Assembly: GCA_937895705.1 (NCBI GenBank)
Contig: CALBKM010000043.1
Span: 82,707-146,706, forward strand
Length of the DNA stretch: 64,000 bases
Direction: 5' to 3'
Source of the DNA: an uncultured Clostridia bacterium
Lineage (GTDB): Bacteria > Bacillota > Clostridia > Lachnospirales > Lachnospiraceae
Shown here: in pieces, positions 26,411 to 34,702 of the stretch
How positions within the stretch are numbered: the first letter of the stretch is position 1
How the letters are laid out: every line of letters starts with the position of its first letter
Position numbers and translations under genes: made by a program
The notes under the pieces: generated by a model
The model's input: only the letters and a program-made list of their open reading frames with translations
The model's database searches: none
What the model was told of the DNA's origin: nothing

Positions 26411-26955
26411 AAATTCACGCCCTTTCCTTTGAGATACCTTTGCAGTTTCTTTCTTGTGCGAAATAATACGGAACGAACTTTAGTCTCGGAATAACCGTAT
26501 TTTTTCGCAATCTCTGCAGAGGTCTCTCCAAACCAATACCGCCGTACAAACAAAGCTCGCTTTTCCTCGTCAAGATTTCCTAAAAATGCATTCATTAACT
26601 CCGCCAAAGCATCTTCATCCTCTTCCGCATTCTTCGCCGGAAGACACTCTTCCATTTCTTTCGAGAGCTCCACTACCTGTACCGTACGTTTGCTCGCAGT
26701 CCGCTTGTCCAACATATCCATCGCTGTCCGTCTGCAAATCGTTACGCAAAAAGCATACAAACTGCGGGGTCTGTGGGGCGGAATTGCATTCCAAACCTTG
26801 AAGTACGTATCGTTTAAGCATTCCTCCACGTCCTCGGAGTTACCTAACAGTCGAAATGCCAACTGCCTAAGTCTTGTTCCATAGACCGCTTCCGTACCCT
26901 CAATCGCACGCTCGTCCCGGTCCAGATAAAGCGCAATCAATTGTTCGTCGTCCAT
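26407..26955 (-). CDS. ECF-family RNA polymerase sigma factor
   Basis: 182 residues from ATG 26955 (GAGGTG upstream). Region 2 reads LGNSEDVEECLNDTYFKVWNAIPP and ends in FCVTICRRTAMD; region 4 has FVRRYWFGETSAEIAKKYGYSETKV, a standard helix-turn-helix. It is the form that Clostridia pair with DUF4179 proteins, and the anti-sigma candidate gene overlaps its end. An ECF-like promoter sits upstream, suggesting autoregulation. Confidence 0.92.
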   Translation of the reverse strand: MDDEQLIALYLDRDERAIEGTEAVYGTRLRQLAFRLLGNSEDVEECLNDTYFKVWNAIPPHRPRSLYAFCVTICRRTAMDMLDKRTASKRTVQVVELSKEMEECLPAKNAEEDEDALAELMNAFLGNLDEEKRALFVRRYWFGETSAEIAKKYGYSETKVRSVLFRTRKKLQRYLKGKGVNL

Positions 26956-27000
26956 ATATATTTCACCTCTTTTCTTTTGAAGGTTCATGAGCCTTTCACC

Positions 27001-27032
27001 CTTATAGTCGGAAAGTAAAGCGCAACTGTTGC
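27001..27032 (-). promoter_or_regulatory. Possible autoregulated ECF promoter
   Basis: Minus strand GCAAC (27028-27032), 17 nt, then CGACTATAAG (27001-27010), about 46 bp before the sigma ATG. A GCAAC-type -35 with a CGAC-containing -10 is typical of ECF sigma targets. The -35 also forms the palindrome GCAACAGTTGC. Confidence 0.5.
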
Positions 27033-27071
27033 ACTATTGTATAAAATGAAGTATTTTCCTTTCAGACAAAA

Positions 27072-27104
27072 ACACACTGTGCTTTTTGTCAAAGCGCAGT
27101 GTGT
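27072..27104 (-). terminator. Terminator after the fic gene
   Basis: A 14-bp stem (ACACACTGYGCTTT / AAAGCRCAGTGTGT with one G-T pair) and a 5-nt loop, followed by TTTTTG on the minus strand, 16 bp beyond the fic stop codon. Confidence 0.85.
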
Positions 27105-27119
27105 CTGTTTTTCTAGTCA

Positions 27120-27725
27120 TTATAGTTCCTCTGTCTTAAACGTAGTATAACCCTCATAATAGTAACTGTGATCGATTCCCTTCATATACACTTCCCGGCT
27201 ATTAATCTCATCCGTAAGTGCCTGTTTTAATACATGCTTAATCTCGATATCCCGAATCGGACTGCGTTCCATAGCCAGAAGATAATCCTCTTTATCTACC
27301 TTACTCCAGTCAACTACCTTTCCCAACTCAGACTTAAATATCAAATCCAGCCAAATACGGGTGCTACGCCCGTTTCCTTCTCGAAACGGATGTGCGATGT
27401 TCATCTCCACGTATTTCTCTACAATCTCATCAAAGGTAGACTGCGGCATTTTATCAATATTCTGCAGAGATGCTTCCAAATACATCAAGGGAGCAAATCG
27501 GAAGTTGCCCTTTGAAATATTTACGGTTCTGAGTTTTCCGGCAAAATCGTAAATATCTTCAAACAAATATTTATGAATCGTCTTTAGTGCCGAAAACGTC
27601 CCTGATTCCAGTTTGTCAAGCATACCTGTCTCAAACAGTGCAAGCGCCTTTTTCTTACTGATACGCTCTTCTTCTCTGGCAAGGTCCGCAGCATTTGTAA
27701 TCCCTAATTTATTCTCGAGAACCAT
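27120..27725 (-). CDS. fic: Fic-domain AMP transferase with C-terminal self-inhibitory motif
   Basis: 201 residues, AAGGAGGTG before the ATG. The core motif HPFREGNGRSTR is at 112-123 and is fully canonical, so the enzyme should transfer AMP (or another nucleotide moiety) to a hydroxyl side chain on a target protein. Near the C-terminus SYYYEG (187-192) matches the (S/T)-x-x-x-E-(G/N) inhibitory motif of class III Fic proteins, whose final helix blocks ATP binding. No separate antitoxin gene adjoins it, which fits self-inhibition. It has its own promoter and terminator. The protein target is unknown. Confidence 0.93.
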   Translation of the reverse strand: MVLENKLGITNAADLAREEERISKKKALALFETGMLDKLESGTFSALKTIHKYLFEDIYDFAGKLRTVNISKGNFRFAPLMYLEASLQNIDKMPQSTFDEIVEKYVEMNIAHPFREGNGRSTRIWLDLIFKSELGKVVDWSKVDKEDYLLAMERSPIRDIEIKHVLKQALTDEINSREVYMKGIDHSYYYEGYTTFKTEEL

Positions 27726-27752
27726 GGTTCACCTCCTTCAGACTTCATGTTA

Positions 27753-27781
27753 ATTATACCACTGTCAGGATATCTACGCAA
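27753..27781 (-). promoter_or_regulatory. Candidate fic promoter
   Basis: Minus strand TTGCGT (27776-27781), 17 bp, TATAAT (27753-27758), 27 bp before the start codon. The short leader fits the tight spacing. Confidence 0.55.
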
Positions 27782-27811
27782 GGAATTCTCTCATAGCGAC
27801 TTTAATCCATG

Positions 27812-28720
27812 TTACAGTCCTTTCTCTATCAGTGCCTTCACCTCTTCAAGCGTCGGTGGATTTAACGGCAACGGGAATCTGGAAATCGCTATTGCAGAGC
27901 AGGCACTTGCAAAACGCACCAGTTCCTCATCCTTCATGCCGTGAAGTAACCCGTAAACACAGCCTGCCTTAAAAGTATCTCCGGCACCAAGGGTACTCTT
28001 TACCTCCACAGAAAAAGGCTTCATGCGCTTCATCGGCTGGCCCTTCCTTCCGTACAGCATATCGTTCTCACCGGAAGTAATAATTACAAGACCGTCTGTG
28101 GTTTCAACAAGCATCTCGTAAATCTCTTCCAAACTTTTTCCATTATACACCTCGGAAGAGGTACATTCCTTGGACACTACATTAATGGCACAATGCTGAT
28201 GCAGGTAGCTGTCATGTCCGCAATCAATGGTCACATAGGGCTTCTTATGTTTTACGCAAAGTTCCGCCACCGCCTGCGTTGCTTCGATAAAAAACGGATC
28301 GATTGCTGCCACCTTGCACCCAATCACATCCTCATCCTTCGGCATACTCCAGCGTCTCTTTGCTCCCGGCTCGTAAAGGGACTGGAACACCCCCATAGGA
28401 GAACGCACCAAACCTGCAATCACCACATAATCCATCAAACCTTCATAGTCCGGGTCAAAATAAAGAGAAGACAAATCCACCGTCTTGTCCTTATAAAACT
28501 CCTTAAGAAGCGGCGCTACCTCCGTGCCGATATGGGTACCGGAAAGCTTTACACCTACCCCTAAGGATGCCAATACGGTAGCCGCCGTACCGGTTTCACC
28601 GCCCGGAAGAAAGTACTTTGCCCGAAGCTCCGAATACTCATCCGGCTTCAAAAAATCTCCCTTTAACAAAAAAGAGTGGGTTCCCAATACCTGTCCGTGC
28701 ATATATACCTCGTAACTCAT
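27812..28720 (-). CDS. PfkB-family carbohydrate kinase
   Basis: 302 residues with the ribokinase fold. The N-terminal GGETGTAATVLASLG and the C-terminal anion-hole motif STLGAGDTFKAG contain the catalytic Asp. The family phosphorylates sugars or nucleosides with ATP. Its substrate cannot be told from sequence, since the N-terminal lid differs from ribokinase and fructokinase. No sugar transporter or regulator adjoins it. It may be co-transcribed with the GNAT gene 15 bp upstream. Confidence 0.88.
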   Translation of the reverse strand: MSYEVYMHGQVLGTHSFLLKGDFLKPDEYSELRAKYFLPGGETGTAATVLASLGVGVKLSGTHIGTEVAPLLKEFYKDKTVDLSSLYFDPDYEGLMDYVVIAGLVRSPMGVFQSLYEPGAKRRWSMPKDEDVIGCKVAAIDPFFIEATQAVAELCVKHKKPYVTIDCGHDSYLHQHCAINVVSKECTSSEVYNGKSLEEIYEMLVETTDGLVIITSGENDMLYGRKGQPMKRMKPFSVEVKSTLGAGDTFKAGCVYGLLHGMKDEELVRFASACSAIAISRFPLPLNPPTLEEVKALIEKGL

Positions 28721-28735
28721 AAAACGACCTCCTGC

Positions 28736-29662
28736 TTATTTTTTATAAATCAAAGAATACACCTCTGTATCATAGCCTATCTTCTTATAAAACTCATTAC
28801 CTCCACCGGTCAGAAACTTTCCGCCCAGTTCCTTAAAGGTCCGGTAATGCCTGGTCAAAGCCGCTGCCGCCAGACCACGGTGCCGGTATTCCGGTATGGT
28901 ACATAACGGTTCCAGATAAGCAAGCTTATTTTCCTCTACCCACCACATGCCGGCAAAACAGGCATATTCGCCCTTTTCGTCAGCAATGGCAACGCTGTAT
29001 TCATAAGTCGAGTGAGGCGGTGGTGCCATCACATTCCCCCAGACACCCAAATAAGACTTGTATGTACTCCAGTCCGAACTCTCATCCGGAACCGTCCAGT
29101 TTTCAAACGGTCCCAACTCCCACTCATTGAAACCTTTCCACATACATCTGGAAAGCTTTAGGGCATCGATTTCCTCCGGCTCCACAAAACGAAACCCTTC
29201 CGGAAGCTCATAAGCAAGGGAAGCTTTTGTCATATCCAACCGATACTCACGCTCCTTATCACTCAGTTTGTATCCTCGCTTTTCAGCAGCCTCCATCAGC
29301 TCCGTTTGACATTCCGAAAAGACAAACTCCTTTTCTCCAAGATACTCCGGAAACGCTTCGTCTGCATACACAATCATTTCGTCCGCCAACCATTCATAGC
29401 CCGGGCGCAACACAAAATGGATGTTGGTTACCGGATTTTCATAGAAAACAAATCCAACCACTACATCCTCCTCCAACCAAAAACGGCATAAATGCAAATA
29501 ACTTTTATCCATCCACATGGAAGTCAAGGCGTATTCAAAAAACGGTGCCTCCACACTTTCCGTCCCTTTATCGCCTACCCCCTCATAGGCTTCTACCATA
29601 AAATCCCACGCCATATCAACATCCGAAAGCACCTGAAACTGCTTTGTCGTTATTTTTCCCAT
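28736..29662 (-). CDS. GNAT-family N-acetyltransferase
   Basis: 308 residues from ATG 29662 (AAGGA 6 bp upstream). There are two GNAT-like halves. The second has the acetyl-CoA loop motif EYRHRGLAAAAL and the following LTGGGNEFYKKIGY, both typical. The first half is divergent and may be structural. The target amine is unknown. The 15-bp gap to the sugar kinase suggests one transcript. Confidence 0.85.
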   Translation of the reverse strand: MGKITTKQFQVLSDVDMAWDFMVEAYEGVGDKGTESVEAPFFEYALTSMWMDKSYLHLCRFWLEEDVVVGFVFYENPVTNIHFVLRPGYEWLADEMIVYADEAFPEYLGEKEFVFSECQTELMEAAEKRGYKLSDKEREYRLDMTKASLAYELPEGFRFVEPEEIDALKLSRCMWKGFNEWELGPFENWTVPDESSDWSTYKSYLGVWGNVMAPPPHSTYEYSVAIADEKGEYACFAGMWWVEENKLAYLEPLCTIPEYRHRGLAAAALTRHYRTFKELGGKFLTGGGNEFYKKIGYDTEVYSLIYKK

Positions 29663-29755
29663 AAACATTCCTTCTTTCGTTTTTTAAACTAACTTATAAG
29701 TAATCTACTTTAGAGTTAATTAATCTTATGACATCTTACAAAACTTGTACTCATA

Positions 29756-30610
29756 TCACTTTATAAGCTCTAACTCCCTACCGATCACAATCCCTTTTGA
29801 GTCCGTCCCGTGTCCGATCTTTTTTGTAACCGCGATCGGCATATTTTCGCCTGCTGTCCTCTTTACCAGTTCCTCTATCCCCGGAGTACACTTCTCTGCT
29901 TCCATTTCCGTAAATGTGCCCAAAAGAATACCTGCCACCTTGTCAAATGCCCCTAATTGCTGTAACTGGCATAAGTACGTTTCCATTTTAGCAACGGTTC
30001 CGCTATAGCTTTCCAAAAGCAATATCTTACCCTTCAAATCCGGCATATACTCTGTTCCGGCCAGTTTTAAAAAGCACCTGATATTTCCCCCTACCACAAC
30101 TCCATGCATCTCCCTCTGTTGAATAAACTCATACTCCCATTGAAACAAATCCGCTTCGTTTTGCAAAACGGTATTTCTAAAATCAGCAATTTGGACTTCT
30201 TTGCAATCATATATCAGATTCCGGATTTGATATAATACGGAAGCCTTCCCTGTCTTTTTATAAATAGCATTCAACACGGTTGTCAAATCACTATAACCCC
30301 AAAACAATTTAGAACTGTCTGCTATGATATCATAGTCAAGATAAGGCAATATTCCGTTTGCCACATCCCCGCCGGAAATATCGAATATGCTCTTTATCAA
30401 ATCGTCCTTATAGAACTCCATCAATGCATCCCCACGTTCCTTTGCCGTCCCACTAAAAATATTCTCCTTCTCGTATATGTAATTGCTGAACACAGGCCGC
30501 AATCCCATATTTCGTAATGTAGTCTCCAGACATTTCAGCTTTTCCGCATAATAATGCTTCTGTCCGTCAGAACAACAAACAATACCGATTTTATCTCCGT
30601 ATTTTAGCAT
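29756..30610 (-). CDS. S66-family serine peptidase (LD-carboxypeptidase / MccF-like)
   Basis: 284 residues from ATG 30610 (GAGGTG upstream). The nucleophile Ser sits in FWGYSDLT, the catalytic Glu in LLLESYSG and the His in GHGTDSKG, the order of the family S66 Ser-Glu-His triad. Relatives cut L,D-peptide bonds in recycled murein peptides (LdcA) or detoxify microcin C-like peptide-nucleotides (MccF). No signal peptide, so cytosolic. Which branch it belongs to is not clear. Confidence 0.88.
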   Translation of the reverse strand: MLKYGDKIGIVCCSDGQKHYYAEKLKCLETTLRNMGLRPVFSNYIYEKENIFSGTAKERGDALMEFYKDDLIKSIFDISGGDVANGILPYLDYDIIADSSKLFWGYSDLTTVLNAIYKKTGKASVLYQIRNLIYDCKEVQIADFRNTVLQNEADLFQWEYEFIQQREMHGVVVGGNIRCFLKLAGTEYMPDLKGKILLLESYSGTVAKMETYLCQLQQLGAFDKVAGILLGTFTEMEAEKCTPGIEELVKRTAGENMPIAVTKKIGHGTDSKGIVIGRELELIK

Positions 30611-30786
30611 AGCTGTAACACCTCTCTTATATTTCCATAATCCCTTCTCTGGCATCGTAAACTTGTATCTTTTATATTTTATCATAATACCACAAAAAAG
30701 GATATCTCTCTTTCGCTAATTCTGATATTGCCGCGCACTCCTTTTTGAAAGCATTTCGGTTCCGCACCCTTTTCAGATACAAAAAA

Positions 30787-30996
30787 GGCAAGACAACGCT
30801 TCATCCCCCTTCTGACAAACAAAAAGTCAAGGTAGATAAAGTTATCCTTAGAGAACCATAAGGAAACGTCGGCACATAGCGAGGTATTCTCGAGCTTAGT
30901 GTCCGCTACGTTTCTGCATGAGCGAGAGCGGGTTCTCGTGGATAACTATATCTACCTTGACTTGTATTTTTAGTAATGATGAAGCGTTGTCTTGCC
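30787..30996. repeat. 210-nt cloverleaf-like inverted repeat
   Basis: Outer arms 30787-30805 and 30978-30996 are perfect 19-nt complements (GGCAAGACAACGCTTCATC). Second arms 30824-30847 and 30940-30963 match at 23 of 24 positions. Inner pairs GAGAACC/GGTTCTC and GAAACG/CGTTTC continue the stem, with a small CGAG-GTATT-CTCG hairpin near the tip and an extra arm at 30915-30930. On the minus strand the outer stem is followed by TTTTTT, so it may also terminate pyrF. No ORF lies within it. The remainder of the 30611-31029 gap is unremarkable. Confidence 0.85.
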
Positions 30997-31029
30997 TGAA
31001 ACTCTAACAATCAGCGAAACCGAACAAGT

Positions 31030-31953
31030 TTACTTCTTCAGTGCGCCTGCAATATCTTCTCTCATATCAATCACAGCCTGTCTGGATGCTTCTGCGAAGT
31101 TCCCTTCGCCAAACTTACTGTAAGCCTCCTGCTTATATGCCGCGATAATACCACGGGAGGAGTTTACGATTGCACCGAGACCGTCTTCGTTGAAATAATG
31201 AACCAGGTCAGCAGCCTTACCGCCCTGTGCACCGTAGCCCGGTACCAGGATGAAGCTCTTCGGCATAATCTTACGAAGCACCTTACCCATTTCCGGATAG
31301 GTTGCTCCCACTACCGCACCGATGTTGCTGTAGTCGCCGTCCATACAATCAGCGCCCCACTCGGCCACCTTTTCACCTACGTACTCATACAGCGGTCTGC
31401 CGTCGATTAAGCGGTCCTGAAACTCACCACTGGACGGGTTACTGGTCTTAACCAAGATGAAAAGTCCCTTATTCTCTTCCTTACAAATCTTTACGAACGG
31501 ATTCACACCGTCACTACCAAGATACGGATTTACCGTAACGAAATCCTCGTCAAACGGATAGTAACTCTTGCTGCCTACGGCTACCTTACCGAGATGTCCT
31601 ACCGCATACGCCTCAGAGGTGGAACCGATATCGCCGCGCTTAATGTCGCCGATTACCACAAGCCCCTTTTCCTTACAATACTCCACGGTCTTCTTGAATG
31701 CGATGAGGCCCGGAATACCGAACTGCTCATACATTGCCACCTGCGGCTTTACCGCCGGAATTAAATCATAAGTAGCATCCACAATGGCCTTATTGAACTG
31801 CCAGATTGCTTCCGCCGCACCCTCTAACGTCTCGCCGAACTCCGCGAAAGCCTTTTCCTTTACCCAATTCGGCACATAGGAAAGCATCGGGTCAAGGCCC
31901 ACAACAATCGGTGCATTTGTCTTCTGAATCTTCGTAATAAGCTCTTTTACCAT
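31030..31953 (-). CDS. pyrF: Orotidine 5'-phosphate decarboxylase
   Basis: 307 residues, the long form found in actinobacteria, bacteroidetes and Clostridia. The catalytic Lys-Asp pair is in GLVVIGDIKRGDIGSTSEAY, the phosphate loop in ILVPGYGAQGG and NSSRGII. It makes UMP, the last step of de novo pyrimidine synthesis. It sits alone between the glycan operon and the long hairpin, with its own promoter, while pyrC and an orotate phosphoribosyltransferase-like gene lie on the far side of the glycan cluster. Confidence 0.96.
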   Translation of the reverse strand: MVKELITKIQKTNAPIVVGLDPMLSYVPNWVKEKAFAEFGETLEGAAEAIWQFNKAIVDATYDLIPAVKPQVAMYEQFGIPGLIAFKKTVEYCKEKGLVVIGDIKRGDIGSTSEAYAVGHLGKVAVGSKSYYPFDEDFVTVNPYLGSDGVNPFVKICKEENKGLFILVKTSNPSSGEFQDRLIDGRPLYEYVGEKVAEWGADCMDGDYSNIGAVVGATYPEMGKVLRKIMPKSFILVPGYGAQGGKAADLVHYFNEDGLGAIVNSSRGIIAAYKQEAYSKFGEGNFAEASRQAVIDMREDIAGALKK

Positions 31954-32032
31954 AGTAGTCTCCTTTTTCTTGGTGTTTTACCAGCCGTTTCGTTTGCATG
32001 ACAAAACTAACTCCCGCCATGCTCTAGCGCCC

Positions 32033-32061
32033 ATTGTAACATAGACCCGTCTCTTGTGCAA
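32033..32061 (-). promoter_or_regulatory. pyrF promoter
   Basis: TTGCAC (32056-32061), 17 bp, TACAAT (32033-32038) on the minus strand, right after the end of the ABC ATPase gene. The start of transcription would be near 32026. Confidence 0.7.
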
Positions 32062-32069
32062 GTAAAAAT

Positions 32070-32879
32070 TCAACTGTTAAATTTGAGGGTTGCCTTCTGA
32101 TACGCCTCGCATACAGTCTTCGGGTCCCCAACCATCTTCTGTATTCCATTGTCAAGCCACACAGCTCTTGTACAATTCTGTATGATTGTATCAATGGAAT
32201 GCGACACAATCAATACCGTAGAACCTCCGTGGATCATCTGTTTCACACGTTCCATACTTTTTTTCTGAAAAAAAACATCTCCGACGCTTAATACCTCATC
32301 CAGAATCAGTATTTCCGGATTTTCTCTCATAGTTGCTATGGAAAAGCCAAGTCTGGAAACCATACCGGACGAAAAATTTTTCACCTTTTCTTCCATAAAG
32401 CCTTCCAGTTCCGCAAAACTTACTATATCATTATACTTTTCATCAATGTATTCCTTCGAATAACCGATAAGCGCCCCGTTCAAATACACGTTTTCCCTTG
32501 CAGTCAGTTCCCCATCAAATCCGGTTCCAAGGGTTAACAGCTGAACCTTACTCCGGTCAATCTCTACGGTCCCTTCCGTCGGCATCAGTGCACCCGAAAT
32601 TATTTTTAAAAGAGTACTTTTTCCGGAACCGTTTCTTCCGATAATGCCTACTACTTCTCCCGGTAGTACGTCAAAATTAATATGGTCCAGTACCGTCAGT
32701 TCTCTGTGTGTTATTTTTTTCTTTAATAAGCAAATAAGATATTCTTTAAGACTGGATAAATTCTCTGTAGCAATTTTAAATTTCATTGTTATGTCTTTTA
32801 TAGAAATCACCGGCACCGTTTTCTCATCCGTCCGCATTTCTGTTCTGTTGACTTCTTCCATCATCTTACCTTTCACCAT
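32070..32879 (-). CDS. Polysaccharide ABC exporter, ATPase subunit
   Basis: 269 residues from ATG 32879, overlapping the permease stop codon by one base; an upstream TTG or the ATG at 32861 are alternatives. Walker A GRNGSGKST, signature NFSSGMVSRLGFS, Walker B ILILDEVLSVGD and the switch His in VSHSID are complete. It is closest to TagH/Wzt-type ATPases that export glycans made on a lipid carrier. It lacks the C-terminal carbohydrate-binding domain that gives Wzt its chain specificity, so export is probably of the chain-length-independent type. Last gene of the heptose operon. Confidence 0.93.
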   Translation of the reverse strand: MVKGKMMEEVNRTEMRTDEKTVPVISIKDITMKFKIATENLSSLKEYLICLLKKKITHRELTVLDHINFDVLPGEVVGIIGRNGSGKSTLLKIISGALMPTEGTVEIDRSKVQLLTLGTGFDGELTARENVYLNGALIGYSKEYIDEKYNDIVSFAELEGFMEEKVKNFSSGMVSRLGFSIATMRENPEILILDEVLSVGDVFFQKKSMERVKQMIHGGSTVLIVSHSIDTIIQNCTRAVWLDNGIQKMVGDPKTVCEAYQKATLKFNS

Positions 32880-33658
32880 CAAACTTTTCGCATAATGTCA
32901 TTTTTCTTTTTGTTAAAAAACACTTGTCCTGCAACATACGCCACCACTGCCCAAAGAATCATGCGAAACCACTGTCCGACCTCTGGGAATTCTCCATACA
33001 TCATACAATCCCTTGCTGAAGCAATAAAAATATACATTGGGTTTTCCCGTACAATTAATGCCATTATTCCGGACAACGAACTTATCGGGTAAAACAATGC
33101 CGACATGTACATCCACAATGTCAGGATTACTCCGTATATATACTGGATATCTCCAAAAAAAACATAGGCTGTAGACAAAAACATACCGACTCCGATGGAA
33201 AACAATAACGTAAGTGCTACAATCGGAACAATTGCCAACATGGTAATCCCCGGCGGTATTCTAAAAACAAGCAAAAAGACGACATATGCAACAAAGGAAT
33301 ATCCAAAGTTAATCAGTGTCGTATATACCTTGGAAAGAATAAACACCTGCATTGGTATCATTACCTTTATCAGTAAACTCTTATTGTCCACCAGTGCTGT
33401 TACAGATACATTAGTGGCATTCGTAAACAACTGCCAGATAAGCATCCCCGTCAGATAATAAATCGGATATTTTTCGATAGAATTTTTGAACATCGTAGAA
33501 AAAATAGCCGACATTATAGCCATGGAAAGCAACGGATTCAGCACACTCCACAATATTCCAAGGTATGATCTGGCATATTTTCTTTTCAATTCCCTACTTG
33601 TCAGTTCTTTTATAACAAACCAATACTGCTTCCTTTTTTCTTTTTTCGTCGCACTCAT
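32879..33658 (-). CDS. Polysaccharide ABC exporter, ABC-2 permease subunit
   Basis: 259 residues with six hydrophobic segments and the ABC-2 signature ELKRKYARSYLGILWSVLNPLL near the N-terminus, as in TagG/Wzm. It would move an undecaprenyl-linked glycan across the cytoplasmic membrane together with the ATPase encoded by the overlapping gene. It lies 21 bp after a glycosyltransferase gene, in the same operon as the ADP-heptose enzymes, which makes a heptose-containing glycan the likely cargo. Confidence 0.92.
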   Translation of the reverse strand: MSATKKEKRKQYWFVIKELTSRELKRKYARSYLGILWSVLNPLLSMAIMSAIFSTMFKNSIEKYPIYYLTGMLIWQLFTNATNVSVTALVDNKSLLIKVMIPMQVFILSKVYTTLINFGYSFVAYVVFLLVFRIPPGITMLAIVPIVALTLLFSIGVGMFLSTAYVFFGDIQYIYGVILTLWMYMSALFYPISSLSGIMALIVRENPMYIFIASARDCMMYGEFPEVGQWFRMILWAVVAYVAGQVFFNKKKNDIMRKV

Positions 33659-33679
33659 ATTACATTTTACCCTAATTCT

Positions 33680-34507
33680 TTATAATGATATATTCTTGTT
33701 CTCCAATCGTCTGTCATAATACCTGTCCTTTATTTTTTCTAACAAGCCTCTCGGAATCAGCCCCACCAATAAAGGTTTTACGACATACAAGATACCTCTG
33801 GGAAGTAAGCCCAGCTTACGAAATCCCACATAACGCACCTTAACCTCATCGAAACGATACCAATATTTTCGCCTCTTTTGAGCATGTAGATTCTCACAGA
33901 AACAATACAAATATTCTTCCAGATTTTCTCCTTTTCCGATTGTCTGTATCGTCATAAATAAATCATAATCCTCTGCACGTCTCGTTTCCTTTGCAACCCT
34001 ATATCCCCCGGCATGGAGTAACACTTCTTTCCGAAAGACCACCGCTCCATGCACATATGGTGAACTAAACAAAAAATCCCTATTAGTCACCCGGTTCGGA
34101 ACTATTCTTTTCCCCCAGATGCCATGTTCATCAAATAATAATGACTGACATCCCAAAACAACAATTTCTGGATGTTTCTTTAGATAGTCTATCTGCTTTT
34201 CTAAACGCTTTTCAAAACTGTAATCGTCCGCATCCTGCCGGGCGACAAACTCTCCTTCCGCATAGGACAAGCAATAATTTAAGGTTGCTGCCAGCCCCAT
34301 ATTTTTCTCATTCCGAAGCAGACGTATTCTCTTATCCTGTGACGCATATTCCTGCAATAACTCCCACGTGCTGTCGGTAGAACCATCATCGCAAAGAATC
34401 CATTCAAAATCAGAATATGTCTGTCGCAGTATACTTTGCATTGATTTATGAAGCGATTGGCAGTTTTCAATATTGTAAACTCCGGTTATAATCGATGTTT
34501 CCGGCAT
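33680..34507 (-). CDS. GT2 family glycosyltransferase
   Basis: 275 residues, GT-A fold. The N-terminal nucleotide-binding region has ILCDDGSTDST, the metal-binding motif is ARQDADD, and ED in RRAEDYDL is the usual catalytic acidic pair. The C-terminal 60 residues are basic and hydrophobic, probably membrane-associating. Donor and acceptor unknown; placement in the operon implies extension of the exported glycan. AAAGGA precedes the ATG. Upstream there is a 195-bp gap with no feature I can support. Confidence 0.92.
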   Translation of the reverse strand: MPETSIITGVYNIENCQSLHKSMQSILRQTYSDFEWILCDDGSTDSTWELLQEYASQDKRIRLLRNEKNMGLAATLNYCLSYAEGEFVARQDADDYSFEKRLEKQIDYLKKHPEIVVLGCQSLLFDEHGIWGKRIVPNRVTNRDFLFSSPYVHGAVVFRKEVLLHAGGYRVAKETRRAEDYDLFMTIQTIGKGENLEEYLYCFCENLHAQKRRKYWYRFDEVKVRYVGFRKLGLLPRGILYVVKPLLVGLIPRGLLEKIKDRYYDRRLENKNISL

Positions 34508-34702
34508 AATCTATCCTTTCGTATTACTTTCGCCAAATAAAAGCGATAAATCTCATCCGTTTTCTTATTTACATTTTTTACAATCATATCGTTCCGGTTC
34601 CTCTATCGGCAAACCAAGCGAGTCCCTGTTTCCGCAGATATCACCGGCTATCACCCTTACCCCAGTTATCCGCGCTTCCAAAAAGCTTCCGAAAATAACA
34701 AA

